From positions 1-64,000 of the forward strand of contig NZ_SJOP01000009.1 of NCBI RefSeq assembly GCF_004331415.1: DNA of 64,000 nucleotides, written 5' to 3'. Positions 8,820-18,423 of the stretch are shown here, in pieces. The stretch is from Kosakonia quasisacchari (GTDB lineage Bacteria > Pseudomonadota > Gammaproteobacteria > Enterobacterales > Enterobacteriaceae). A program made the translations under genes and the position numbers. Each line of letters opens with the position of its first letter. The first letter of the stretch is position 1. Below the pieces are notes generated by a model. The model saw only the letters and a program-made list of their open reading frames with translations. It had not been told where the DNA came from and did no database searches.

Positions 8820-9988
8820 CGGCTACGCGCACGGCGATGATCCTCGATGCGGGATTTGCTTCGTTACCTTTACAGCGAGCGGTCAAAACGGCGGGTTTTA
8901 CCACGCTGGTGTGTAGCGGTAAGCCGCACGATGCGGGGATGAAATCTGCGGATATTGCCAAAGTCCAAAATTACGCAGATTGCGATGCAGTGTTAGCCAT
9001 TGCACGCGAACACAATATTGCGGCTATTACGCCTGGTGTTACCGATGTCTCATACCTGACGGGAAGCCGCGTCGCTGCTGAGTTGGGCTTACCCGGTTTC
9101 GACACGCCGGATGTCAGCGACACGCTTTTTCTTAAAGATCGCTTCCGCGCCTGGGCAGAACAGCAGGGTTATCCGATACCGCGTGCGGTTAGAAGCGTTG
9201 AGGAAGCGCGTCATCTCCCGTTTCCGTTGCTGGTAAAACCGATTGATGCTTATAGCGGTATCGGCATTACCCTGGTGCAGCAGGCTGAAGAACTTGACGA
9301 TGCGGTGGCAAAAGCCCGTAGCGCTTCGCAAAACGGCGAGTGCGTGATTGAAACCTTTTGCCAGGGCGCGTTGTACAGCCACTCCGCGTTTATCCGCGGC
9401 GGGGAGATTGTCTGCGAATTTTTCGTCGATGAGTTTTGCACCGTTTATCCCTGGCAGGTCAACAGTAGCAGCTTGAGTCTTTCCCTGACGGAAAGCATGC
9501 GAGACCGCGTCAGCGAATGTATGCAAACCCTGGTGCGCCAGCTTCAGCTGGTCGACGGTTTGCTGCATACCCAGTTTATCGCCAATGACGATGATTTTTG
9601 GCTTATAGAACTTACCCGGCGCTGCCCGGGCGATCTCTATTCCCGTTTGATTGAGCTTTCAACCGGCGTTGATTATTCCAGCGCATTTGTTGCCCCATTC
9701 CTGGGTTGCCAGCATACCACTGCGTTTTCAGCGCGACGCCCTGCGCCTCTGCGCGCCATTGCGCGCCACACCATTTCCAGCGACGTAGATACCCATTTTA
9801 CTGGCTACCTTTTTGCGCCGCTGGCGGCACGCATTATCGAAACTATCCCGTTGAAATTGCCAGGCGATCGGCTGGAACCTGCGCCGCGTGACAGGGCAGG
9901 GTTGGTGTTTGCTGAATTTGATGATTTTGCTGAACTGGCGCGTTTGACGCCGCAGCTTAAAAACTATTTTTCTTTTAAAACGACGTAA
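8816..9988 (+). CDS. ATP-grasp domain carboxylate-amine ligase
   Basis: 390 aa, starting at the ATG that overlaps the aminotransferase stop, which implies translational coupling; a longer reading frame starting upstream lies inside the previous gene. The order is an N-terminal pre-ATP-grasp Rossmann-like part (about 1-95), the nucleotide-binding lysine in LLVKPIDAYSGIG near 139, and a metal-binding IELTRRCPGD near 262. ATP-grasp enzymes join a carboxylate to an amine through an acyl-phosphate. Next to a sugar aminotransferase, the likely job is to acylate the new sugar amino group with an amino or hydroxy acid. That role is inferred; the substrate cannot be read from sequence. Confidence 0.8.
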   Translation: MTATRTAMILDAGFASLPLQRAVKTAGFTTLVCSGKPHDAGMKSADIAKVQNYADCDAVLAIAREHNIAAITPGVTDVSYLTGSRVAAELGLPGFDTPDVSDTLFLKDRFRAWAEQQGYPIPRAVRSVEEARHLPFPLLVKPIDAYSGIGITLVQQAEELDDAVAKARSASQNGECVIETFCQGALYSHSAFIRGGEIVCEFFVDEFCTVYPWQVNSSSLSLSLTESMRDRVSECMQTLVRQLQLVDGLLHTQFIANDDDFWLIELTRRCPGDLYSRLIELSTGVDYSSAFVAPFLGCQHTTAFSARRPAPLRAIARHTISSDVDTHFTGYLFAPLAARIIETIPLKLPGDRLEPAPRDRAGLVFAEFDDFAELARLTPQLKNYFSFKTT

Positions 9989-9998
9989 GGACCGGATT

Positions 9999-11108
9999 AT
10001 GGCAAAGCCCTTATCCCTGGCATTTATCGGCGGCGGCCTCAACTCTGCCATCGGTATGACCCATAAAATCGCCAGCCAGATGGATGGCCATTTCCAGCTA
10101 TCTGCCGGTTGTTTCAGCCGGGATGACGCCCTTAACCGGCAAACCGGCATGACCTGGGGGCTTGATGAGAGCAGGATTTACCAGGATGCGTTGACGCTGC
10201 TTGAGAAAGAGCATGCGCATCTGGATGCGGTAGTGGTGCTAACACCTACGCCCGCACACCGCGAAATTCTGATGGCGTGTCTGGAATATCCGCTGCCGAT
10301 CATTTGTGAAAAAGCCTTAGTGGCGAGCGTCAAAGACGCTGAGGACATTCAGCAGCGCGTTGACGAGGTGAATAGCCAGCTCTATGTGACATTCAACTAT
10401 ACCGGTTACCCGATGGTGCGCGAATTACGCCAGCGCTTGCAAAGCGGCGCACTGGGTCGGATTCAGCACGTGATGGTTGAGATGCCGCAAGAGGGTTTCA
10501 GCCGCTGTCGCAGCGACGGCAGCGTCGCGCTCCCGCAAACCTGGCGGCGCACGGATAACGCGATCCCGACGGTATCGTTGGATCTTGGCGTACATGTCCA
10601 TCAACTGGTGGAGTTCCTCACCGGGAAACATGCGCTGGATGTCTATGCCGTTAACAGCACCTTTGCCCGTGTGCCCGGCGTAGTGGATACGGTGAATATC
10701 GTGTCACGTTATAGCGATGATGTGGTGTGCAATTACTGGTATGGCAAGGCGGCGCTGGGTTATCGCAACGGTTTGCGGATCAGGGTTTACGGCACAGAAG
10801 GCAGTGCGGAATGGCTGCAAATGGAGCCCGAGTATTTACGTGTTGCCGATATCCACGGCAACGTCAGCATTATTGACCGCACGGCGAGTGACAACACGGT
10901 GGCGAACCAGGAGCGGTACTGCCGCTTTAAAGCAGGCCATCCCGCCGGGTTTATTGAAGCCTTTGCGAACTATTACTGTGACATCGCGGCAGCATTACGC
11001 GGCGAAGCGAATAGTTATGCTATTGGCTCGCAGGTGGCTTTGAAAGGATTAGCTTTCCTTGAAAGCGCCAACAAAAGCGCATTAGCGCAACAAAAAATCA
11101 TACTGTGA
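9999..11108 (+). CDS. Gfo/Idh/MocA-family NAD(P)-dependent oxidoreductase
   Basis: 369 aa. The N-terminal Rossmann fold shows a glycine-rich LAFIGGGLNSAIG at residues 7-19, with VVVLTPTPAHRE and CEKALVASVKDAE (EKP-type lysine near 104) as in the family. LDLGVHVHQLVEFLTG near 190-205 is the DxGxH catalytic-site region. These enzymes oxidise or reduce hydroxyl/keto groups on sugars, nucleotide sugars or cyclitols. It begins 10 bases after the ATP-grasp gene with a GGA ribosome site, so it is probably co-transcribed and prepares or finishes the flagellar sugar (inference). Confidence 0.85.
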   Translation: MAKPLSLAFIGGGLNSAIGMTHKIASQMDGHFQLSAGCFSRDDALNRQTGMTWGLDESRIYQDALTLLEKEHAHLDAVVVLTPTPAHREILMACLEYPLPIICEKALVASVKDAEDIQQRVDEVNSQLYVTFNYTGYPMVRELRQRLQSGALGRIQHVMVEMPQEGFSRCRSDGSVALPQTWRRTDNAIPTVSLDLGVHVHQLVEFLTGKHALDVYAVNSTFARVPGVVDTVNIVSRYSDDVVCNYWYGKAALGYRNGLRIRVYGTEGSAEWLQMEPEYLRVADIHGNVSIIDRTASDNTVANQERYCRFKAGHPAGFIEAFANYYCDIAAALRGEANSYAIGSQVALKGLAFLESANKSALAQQKIIL

Positions 11109-11148
11109 TTGCCACTTATTGTGTACTGAATGAGTCTCTGAGGTAGAT

Positions 11149-12273
11149 ATGTCTATTCTTGAAAAAATTTGTGAGTCCAGAAACCATTTTCTCGATACGA
11201 TCGACGAAATGCAGAAGAATGGTCGTCCGTTGGTATTATGCGGTGCCGGTTATTTAGGGCAAAAAACGTGGGAATTTTTAACCAGCAAGAATGTGAAGGT
11301 TGATTATGTCGCGGTCAATGAGAAATATTTCACCGAAGGTTCAACCTTTTACGGTTACGATATCATCAATTTAGACCAACTGACCCGGCAAGAAGGTACC
11401 TATAATTACATTCTGGCTATCCAGTATGTGAGCGCTGAATTAGAAGCGATGCTTGGAAACAACGCCGAAAGCATATTGATCTTTGATCACTCTTTTATTG
11501 GCGTAAATACCGATACGCTTTATACCGCCGAATTTTGTCAGGAAAATGAAGCTGTTTTGACCGAATTTTATAATTCTTTAGGCGATGAGCGCTCAAAAGA
11601 AACGCTGGCTGCGTTTATTAATCAGCGTATTTGCGCGCGCAGCTTGTACTATGGCAAGTATTTCGATCCTAACCACTACCTGGCAGAAGACCTGGTGCGC
11701 TTGCAGGACAATGAAGTGTATGTCGATTGCGGCGCCTACGACGGTGACAGCGTGGTTGCGTTCCTGAAAGCTGCACAGAAGCAGGGCGTGAAGAAACCCG
11801 CGAAAATCCTCGCTTTTGAACCGGAAGCAAAAAACTTCGCCTTATTACAACGCGCAGATATTGGTGATGTTGAACTCAAAGCCATCAATAAAGGTGTCTG
11901 GTCGGAAAATACAACATTACGCTTTGATTCCGGAATGGATACCTCGTCTCGCTTAAGCGAAGGGGAAGGCAACACCTCCATTGATGTGGTCAGCATCGAT
12001 AATGCCCTTGAAGGCACGAATTACGCTACATTTATCAAAATGGATATTGAGGGGGCGGAGCTGGAAGCCCTAAAAGGTGCGCAACATACCATTCGTGCAT
12101 CTTTGCCTGTTCTGACGATTAGCTTGTATCACAAGCCGGAAGATTTGCTGACGATCCCGCAATACATTCGTGAACTGTCGGATAATTATCGTTTTTATTT
12201 GCGCGGGCATCATCCGGCGCTGGCTTTTGAGCTGGTGTTATATGCATTACCTGTCGGGAGAACGGTTCAATAA
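11149..12273 (+). CDS. FkbM-family SAM-dependent methyltransferase
   Basis: 374 aa. Residues 30-130 contain a Rossmann-like segment (CGAGYLGQKTWEFL) of the kind that precedes FkbM domains. The FkbM methyltransferase core covers about 185-370: VYVDCGAYDGDSV near 191 (SAM-binding motif I), AFEPEAKN near 222, and FIKMDIEGAELEALKG near 295. FkbM enzymes O-methylate sugars or small molecules. It is last in the cassette, 40 bases after the oxidoreductase, and probably caps the glycan with a methyl group (inference). The next gene is fliA with its own upstream region. Confidence 0.85.
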   Translation: MSILEKICESRNHFLDTIDEMQKNGRPLVLCGAGYLGQKTWEFLTSKNVKVDYVAVNEKYFTEGSTFYGYDIINLDQLTRQEGTYNYILAIQYVSAELEAMLGNNAESILIFDHSFIGVNTDTLYTAEFCQENEAVLTEFYNSLGDERSKETLAAFINQRICARSLYYGKYFDPNHYLAEDLVRLQDNEVYVDCGAYDGDSVVAFLKAAQKQGVKKPAKILAFEPEAKNFALLQRADIGDVELKAINKGVWSENTTLRFDSGMDTSSRLSEGEGNTSIDVVSIDNALEGTNYATFIKMDIEGAELEALKGAQHTIRASLPVLTISLYHKPEDLLTIPQYIRELSDNYRFYLRGHHPALAFELVLYALPVGRTVQ

Positions 12274-12339
12274 AGTCAAATAACCCCCATTTCACCCACT
12301 ATTCATCCGATTAAAACCACTCCAGAATCGGATAATCGT

Positions 12340-12347
12340 GCCGATAA
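12340..12347 (+). promoter_or_regulatory. Possible sigma-28 -10 element upstream of fliA
   Basis: GCCGATAA matches the FliA -10 consensus exactly, 25 bases before the fliA GTG. A TAAA -35 element at the normal 11-base spacing is not present (the nearest, at 12312, is too far), so autoregulation from here is uncertain. The 99-base region also has to hold the FlhDC-dependent promoter. Confidence 0.3.
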
Positions 12348-12372
12348 CTCAATTAACGCAGGGCTGTTTATC

Positions 12373-13092
12373 GTGAATTCACTCTATACCGCTGAAGGTG
12401 TAATGGATAAACACTCGCTGTGGCAGCGTTATGTACCTCTTGTGCGTCACGAAGCATTGCGCCTGCAGGTGCGTTTGCCGGCGAGTGTGGAACTGGACGA
12501 CCTGCTACAGGCGGGCGGTATCGGTTTACTGAATGCAGTAGACCGATATGACGCTCTGCAAGGAACGGCATTTACCACTTACGCAGTACAGCGTATTCGT
12601 GGGGCGATGCTGGACGAATTGCGCAGCCGCGATTGGGTGCCGCGCAGCGTTCGGCGTAATGCCCGCGAAGTGGCGCAGGCAATGGGGCAACTTGAGCAAG
12701 AACTGGGACGTAACGCGACGGAAACAGAAGTGTCGCAGCGTCTTGGAATTCCTGTAGAGGAATACCGTCAGATGCTGCTCGATACCAATAACAGCCAGCT
12801 TTTCTCCTACGATGAATGGCGGGAAGAGCATGGCGACAGTATCGAGCTGGTGACGGACGATCATCAACAGGAAAACCCGTTATTCCAGTTACTGGAAAGT
12901 AATTTACGTCACCGGGTCATGGAAGCGATTGAATCGCTGCCGGAACGTGAACAACTTGTCCTGACACTGTACTACCAGGAAGAACTCAATCTGAAAGAGA
13001 TTGGTGCCGTTCTGGAAGTCGGGGAATCACGAGTCAGCCAGCTCCATAGCCAGGCCATTAAGCGCTTACGTACCAAGCTGGGTAAGTTATAG
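12373..13092 (+). CDS. fliA: RNA polymerase sigma factor FliA (sigma-28)
   Basis: 239 aa, the same length as E. coli FliA and nearly identical along its whole length. It starts with GTG followed by NSLYTAEGVMDKHSLW. Region 2 (DELRSRDWVPRSVRRN, -10 recognition) and region 4 (LKEIGAVLEVGESRVSQLHSQAIKRL, helix-turn-helix for the -35) are intact. It directs late flagellar genes such as fliC and the tar operon; the matching promoter is visible at 43335-43361. The anti-sigma factor FlgM is not in the window. It is co-directional with fliZ, 62 bases downstream. Confidence 0.98.
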   Translation: MNSLYTAEGVMDKHSLWQRYVPLVRHEALRLQVRLPASVELDDLLQAGGIGLLNAVDRYDALQGTAFTTYAVQRIRGAMLDELRSRDWVPRSVRRNAREVAQAMGQLEQELGRNATETEVSQRLGIPVEEYRQMLLDTNNSQLFSYDEWREEHGDSIELVTDDHQQENPLFQLLESNLRHRVMEAIESLPEREQLVLTLYYQEELNLKEIGAVLEVGESRVSQLHSQAIKRLRTKLGKL

Positions 13093-13109
13093 GTCAGTGA
13101 TTCTGCATC

Positions 13110-13150
13110 ACTCCTGGTAAATGCCGAACAACGCATTGACAACCAGGAGT
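13110..13150 (+). promoter_or_regulatory. Hairpin pairing with the fliZ ribosome binding site
   Basis: ACTCCTGGT (13110-13118) is the exact complement of ACCAGGAGT (13142-13150), which contains the AGGAG Shine-Dalgarno of fliZ. Inside it, ATGC (13121-13124) pairs with GCAT (13133-13136). The fliZ ATG is at 13155. In the mRNA the ribosome site would be buried in a stem, suggesting translational control of fliZ separate from fliA. The sequence is seen; the function is inferred. Confidence 0.6.
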
Positions 13151-13154
13151 TATC

Positions 13155-13706
13155 ATGACGGTGCAGCAACCTAAAAGACGGCCTCTAAGCCGCTACCTTA
13201 AAGACTTTAAACACAGCCAGACGCATTGCGCACACTGCCACAAGCTGCTTGATCGCATCACACTGGTACGCCGGGGCGAAATCGTGAATAAGATCGCGAT
13301 CTCGCGCCTGGATATGCTGTTGGATGAAGCGGCCTGGCAACAAGAGCAAAAAGAGTGGGTTGCACTCTGTCGTTTTTGCGGCGATCTGCACTGCAAAGAG
13401 CAGAGCGATTTCTTCGATATCATCGGTTTTAAACAATATCTTTTCGAACAAACCGAAATGAGCCACGGTACGGTGCGCGAGTATGTCGTGCGTTTGCGCC
13501 GCCTCGGCAACCATCTCACAGAACTCAACATTTCCCGACAGCTGCTTGAAGAAGGGTTCCTCGACGAAAATCTGGAACCGTGGTTACCTGCGACCAGTAC
13601 CAATAATTATCGGATTGCCTTGCGCAAATATGCGCAGTTTAAAACCCAGATGCGTTTTGCCTCCGTGCAAAAAATCGCTGTGGGCGCAACATCTGATTTA
13701 TATTAA
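13155..13706 (+). CDS. fliZ: Flagellar regulator FliZ
   Basis: 183 aa, matching enterobacterial FliZ. The N-terminal half holds two Cys pairs (CAHCHKLL and CRFCGDLHC). The rest resembles the SAM-like DNA-binding domain of phage-type integrases (YVVRLRRLGNHL). Known FliZ competes with RpoS at sigma-S promoters and boosts FlhDC activity, favouring motility over the curli/sedentary state. It starts at an ATG behind an AGGAG that lies within a hairpin. It is in the fliAZ operon, with tcyJ following. Confidence 0.96.
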   Translation: MTVQQPKRRPLSRYLKDFKHSQTHCAHCHKLLDRITLVRRGEIVNKIAISRLDMLLDEAAWQQEQKEWVALCRFCGDLHCKEQSDFFDIIGFKQYLFEQTEMSHGTVREYVVRLRRLGNHLTELNISRQLLEEGFLDENLEPWLPATSTNNYRIALRKYAQFKTQMRFASVQKIAVGATSDLY

Positions 13707-13789
13707 AAAGGAATAAGATGTAGCCGAGTCGTGCTTGTACTTAGCGTCAGGCACCTTACACTACAGCCAATTTCTTTATCGGGGTAACT

Positions 13790-14590
13790 ATGAAACTAGC
13801 ACTTTTGGGACGTCAGGCGTTGATGGGTGTAATGGCCGTCGCGCTGGTAGCAGGGATGAGCGTGAAAACGTTCGCGGCGGAAAACCTGCTCAATAAAGTC
13901 AAAGAGCGTGGCACGCTGTTGGTGGGCCTGGAAGGTACGTACCCACCGTTTAGTTTCCAGGGCGACGACGGCAAGCTAACTGGTTTTGAAGTGGAGTTCG
14001 CCGAAGCGTTGGCGCAGCATCTTGGCGTAAAAGCATCCCTGAAACCCACCAAATGGGACGGCATGCTGGCATCGCTGGATTCTAAACGCATCGACGTGGT
14101 GATTAACCAGGTCACCATCTCCGATGAGCGTAAGAAAAAGTATGATTTCTCAACGCCGTATACCGTTTCTGGTATCCAGGCGTTGGTGAAGAAAGGAAAC
14201 GAAGCGGGGATTAAATCCGCAGCGGATCTGAAAGGCAAAAAAGTGGGCGTTGGACTTGGCACCAACTATGAAGAGTGGCTGCGTAAGAACGTGCAGGGCG
14301 TTGATATTCGCACCTATGATGATGACCCGACTAAATATCAGGATTTACGCGTTGGCCGTATTGACGCCATCCTGGTCGATCGTCTGGCCGCGCTGGATCT
14401 GGTGAAGAAAACCAAAGATACGCTGGCAGTGGCGGGAGATGCTTTCTCGCGTCAGGAATCCGGCGTTGCGCTGCGTAAAGGTAATGACGATTTGCTGAAA
14501 GCTATCGACGCAGCCATTGCCGAGATGCAAAAAGACGGCACCATGAAAACGCTGTCAGAAAAATGGTTTGGAGCGGATGTGACGAAGTAA
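13790..14590 (+). CDS. tcyJ: Periplasmic L-cystine-binding protein
   Basis: 266 aa, formerly FliY. It has a Sec signal peptide with cleavage near AFAA|ENLL (about residue 30), then a type 3 solute-binding fold with LLVGLEGTYPPFSFQ, GKLTGFEVEFAEAL and the GVGLGTNYEEWLR domain-2 signature. It captures cystine for the TcyL-TcyN importer encoded downstream. The ATG lies 83 bases after fliZ. A terminator follows, then dcyD. Confidence 0.96.
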   Translation: MKLALLGRQALMGVMAVALVAGMSVKTFAAENLLNKVKERGTLLVGLEGTYPPFSFQGDDGKLTGFEVEFAEALAQHLGVKASLKPTKWDGMLASLDSKRIDVVINQVTISDERKKKYDFSTPYTVSGIQALVKKGNEAGIKSAADLKGKKVGVGLGTNYEEWLRKNVQGVDIRTYDDDPTKYQDLRVGRIDAILVDRLAALDLVKKTKDTLAVAGDAFSRQESGVALRKGNDDLLKAIDAAIAEMQKDGTMKTLSEKWFGADVTK

Positions 14591-14603
14591 ACGTTGCCCG
14601 TTA

Positions 14604-14633
14604 AAAAAAGGCGCTTAATCAAGCGCCTTTTTT
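14604..14633 (+). terminator. Rho-independent terminator after tcyJ
   Basis: AGGCGCTT/AAGCGCCT stem with an A-rich left flank and a run of T on the right. It separates tcyJ from dcyD-tcyL-tcyN. Confidence 0.9.
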
Positions 14634-14674
14634 ATTTCATCGATTTTAGCGTGCATAATAAAAACATTGGCTAA

Positions 14675-15685
<1,011 letters not shown>

Positions 15686-15706
15686 TTCCCAGGCAGAGCA
15701 AAAATA

Positions 15707-16375
15707 ATGCAAGAGAGTCTACAACTGGTTATCGACTCTGCGCCTTTCCTGTTAAAGGGCGCGGTATTTACACTGCAACTCAGTATTGGCGGGATGTTTT
15801 TTGGTTTATTGCTCGGCTTTCTGCTGGCTCTGATGCGCATGTCGTCGCTCTTACCTGTGCGCTGGCTGGCGCGTTTGTACATCTCGATTTTTCGCGGTAC
15901 GCCGCTTATCGCACAGTTGTTTATGATCTATTACGGTCTGCCGCAGTTTGGTATTGAGCTGGATCCTATCCCGTCGGCGATGATTGGCCTGTCACTTAAT
16001 ACGGCAGCCTACGCGGCGGAGACGTTGCGCGCGGCTATTTCGTCTATCGATAAAGGGCAGTGGGAAGCGGCGGCCAGTATTGGTATGACGCCGTGGCAGA
16101 CATTGCGTCGCGCTATTCTCCCGCAGGCCGCGCGTGTCGCGCTGCCGCCGCTGAGCAACAGTTTCATTAGCCTGGTGAAAGATACGTCACTGGCGGCAAC
16201 CATTCAGGTGCCGGAGCTGTTCCGCCAGGCGCAATTGATAACGTCCCGCACGCTGGAAGTGTTCACCATGTACCTTGCGGCGTCGCTGATTTACTGGGTG
16301 ATGGCGACGGTACTTTCTTCCCTGCAAAACTATTTTGAACACCAGCTTAATCGTCAGGAGCGTGATCCGAAATGA
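15707..16375 (+). CDS. tcyL: L-cystine ABC transporter permease
   Basis: 222 aa HisMQ-type inner-membrane permease (YecS). It has several hydrophobic segments (FTLQLSIGGMFFGLLLGFLL, a final one near LIYWVMATVLSS) and the EAA loop EAAASIGMTPWQTLRRAILPQA that contacts the ATPase. It forms the cystine/diaminopimelate importer with TcyN and TcyJ. It overlaps tcyN by four bases (ATGA), so the two are translationally coupled. Confidence 0.96.
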   Translation: MQESLQLVIDSAPFLLKGAVFTLQLSIGGMFFGLLLGFLLALMRMSSLLPVRWLARLYISIFRGTPLIAQLFMIYYGLPQFGIELDPIPSAMIGLSLNTAAYAAETLRAAISSIDKGQWEAAASIGMTPWQTLRRAILPQAARVALPPLSNSFISLVKDTSLAATIQVPELFRQAQLITSRTLEVFTMYLAASLIYWVMATVLSSLQNYFEHQLNRQERDPK

Positions 16376-17124
16376 GTGCTATCGACGTGAAAAATCTGGT
16401 GAAAAAATTCCACGGCCAGACGGTGTTGCACGGTATCGATCTTGAGGTGCAACAGGGCGAAGTGGTGGCGATTATTGGCCCGAGTGGCTCCGGTAAAACC
16501 ACGTTGTTGCGCAGTATTAACCTGCTTGAGCAGCCGGAGAACGGCACTATCCGTGTTGGCGAAATCACCATTGATACCGCGCGATCGCTTAGCCAGCAGA
16601 AAAGCGCTATCCGCCGGTTACGCCAGCATGTTGGTTTTGTCTTTCAGAATTTCAATTTGTTCCCACATCGGACAGTACTGGAAAACATTATTGAAGGGCC
16701 GGTGATCGTGAAAGGTGAGCCCAAGGAAGAGGCTGCTGCGCGCGCGCGCGAACTCTTGGAAAAAGTGGGGTTGAGTGGCAAAGAGAACAGTTATCCACGG
16801 CGTTTATCGGGTGGGCAGCAGCAGCGTGTAGCGATAGCTCGTGCGCTGGCGATGCGCCCGGACGTGATTCTTTTTGACGAGCCGACATCCGCGCTCGATC
16901 CTGAGCTGGTGGGCGAAGTTCTTAATGCCATTCGCCAACTGGCGCAAGAAAAGCGCACGATGGTGATTGTCACGCATGAGATGAGCTTTGCGCGTGACGT
17001 GGCGGACAGGGCAATTTTTATGGATCAGGGGCGTATTGTGGAACAGGGGCCCGCGAAAACGTTGTTTGCCGACCCGCAGCAACCGCGTACGCGTCAGTTT
17101 CTGGAAAAATTCCTCATGCAATAA
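16372..17124 (+). CDS. tcyN: L-cystine ABC transporter ATP-binding protein
   Basis: 250 aa polar-amino-acid ABC ATPase (YecC). Walker A is GPSGSGKTT (residues 34-42), the Q-loop VFQNFNLFPH, the signature LSGGQQQRVAIARAL, Walker B VILFDEPTSALDP and the H-loop VTHEMSFA, all intact. It powers TcyL-mediated import. It is the last gene of the dcyD-tcyLN unit; 284 bases separate it from sdiA. Confidence 0.97.
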   Translation: MSAIDVKNLVKKFHGQTVLHGIDLEVQQGEVVAIIGPSGSGKTTLLRSINLLEQPENGTIRVGEITIDTARSLSQQKSAIRRLRQHVGFVFQNFNLFPHRTVLENIIEGPVIVKGEPKEEAAARARELLEKVGLSGKENSYPRRLSGGQQQRVAIARALAMRPDVILFDEPTSALDPELVGEVLNAIRQLAQEKRTMVIVTHEMSFARDVADRAIFMDQGRIVEQGPAKTLFADPQQPRTRQFLEKFLMQ

Positions 17125-17408
17125 TGCCTTCGCGGTTCAGCACACATTACGGCTGAATCGCGTTAATTTCACTTAAGTTAAAATTCACTGTATTTATTAC
17201 ATGCACGTTTTGCAGGGATATTTCCCGGCTATATGCTGTGTGTCTGAAACGCCCACTAGTTATTCCTTCCTAAGATGCCGTTAACGCTGGCGTTAAGCGC
17301 AACTTATTTCCAGATACATCGATATTTTATATTTATAATTAAGTTTTATGTGTTAGCTTATTGTATACAAAATAATGATTATTAAAACCAGGGGTATTAC
17401 CGGTCGGT

Positions 17409-18131
17409 ATGCAGGATATAGAATTCTTTACCTGGCGTCGTGACATGATGTCGCGGTTCCAGGAGATGACAACAGCCCAGGATGTTTATTCCGAATTACA
17501 GCGGCAGACACAGCTGCTGGAATTTGATTATTTTTCGCTTTGCGTTCGCCACCCGGTGCCTTTTACCCGGCCGAAGTTGAGCGTTGAAAGCTCTTATCCA
17601 CAAGCGTGGATGCAGCATTATCAGGCAGAGAATTACTTTGCTATTGACCCGGTGCTTAAGGCTGAAAACTTCATACAGGGACATCTTCCCTGGAATGACA
17701 AACTCTTTCACGATGCTATGGTTTTGTGGGATGCTGCGCGGGATCACGGATTGCGCAAAGGTATTTCGCAGTGCCTGATGTTGCCCAATCATGCAATGGG
17801 TTTTTTGTCCGTGTCGCGCACCAGCCTGTTTGGCAAAATGATGTCGGATGATGAAATTGAATTGCGCATGCAGACATTGGTGCAGTTAAGCCTGCTGGCA
17901 TTAACTCGTCTGGAAGATCAGATGGTGCTGGCACCTGAAATGAAATTCAGTAAGCGTGAACGTGAAATTCTCAAGTGGACAGCGGAAGGTAAAACATCTG
18001 CAGAGATCGCGATGATTTTATCCATATCCGAAAACACAGTTAATTTTCATCAAAAAAATATGCAGAAGAAATTTAACGCGCCGAACAAAACACAGATCGC
18101 ATGCTACGCAGCGGCAACAGGGATGATTTAA
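17409..18131 (+). CDS. sdiA: LuxR-type quorum-sensing regulator SdiA
   Basis: 240 aa, as in E. coli. Residues about 20-165 form the autoinducer-binding domain (SYPQAWMQHYQAENYFAIDPVL holds the conserved ligand-pocket W, Y and D). Residues about 175-240 form a GerE-type helix-turn-helix (SKREREILKWTAEGKTSAEIA, SENTVNFHQKNMQKKF). SdiA is a LuxR solo: enterobacteria generally lack a LuxI partner here, and none is seen nearby. It senses N-acyl homoserine lactones from other bacteria. The neighbours yecF and uvrY match the E. coli order. Confidence 0.97.
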   Translation: MQDIEFFTWRRDMMSRFQEMTTAQDVYSELQRQTQLLEFDYFSLCVRHPVPFTRPKLSVESSYPQAWMQHYQAENYFAIDPVLKAENFIQGHLPWNDKLFHDAMVLWDAARDHGLRKGISQCLMLPNHAMGFLSVSRTSLFGKMMSDDEIELRMQTLVQLSLLALTRLEDQMVLAPEMKFSKREREILKWTAEGKTSAEIAMILSISENTVNFHQKNMQKKFNAPNKTQIACYAAATGMI

Positions 18132-18198
18132 ATAACCCTTCTGTTTTGCCCGGCAAAGATAGCCAGCTGACAAATCTATTTTGGCAGCCGGTTATTAT

Positions 18199-18423
18199 TT
18201 ACTGGCGATAGGCTTGTTTAATTTGCTTAACAGTACCGGAAAATACCGCAGCCTGAGCGTCGTCTTCCATTTGTTCGATTTGCTTTTCCATTTTGATGAT
18301 AACGCGTCCTGCGTCTGCCTGGCCCATCGCCTGCAGCATCAGTGTAATCATTGATTTCAGGCAGGAGACTTCCAGCGCCAGTTCCTTTGCATTATCAGCA
18401 GTGGAAAAATCAGGTGTGCTCAA
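18199..18423 (-). CDS. yecF: DUF2594 family protein YecF
   Basis: 74 aa, soluble and mostly helical ([49 protein letters not shown]), convergent with sdiA. The E. coli homologue lies in the same place. The function is unknown. The start ATG has a weak AGGAAA upstream on the minus strand. Confidence 0.9.
   Translation of the reverse strand: MSTPDFSTADNAKELALEVSCLKSMITLMLQAMGQADAGRVIIKMEKQIEQMEDDAQAAVFSGTVKQIKQAYRQ

Noticed and set aside
12309..12347. Complete sigma-28 promoter before fliA
   Set aside because: GCCGATAA is exact, but no TAAA element sits at 11-base spacing, so a full promoter call is not supported; only the -10-like element is listed.
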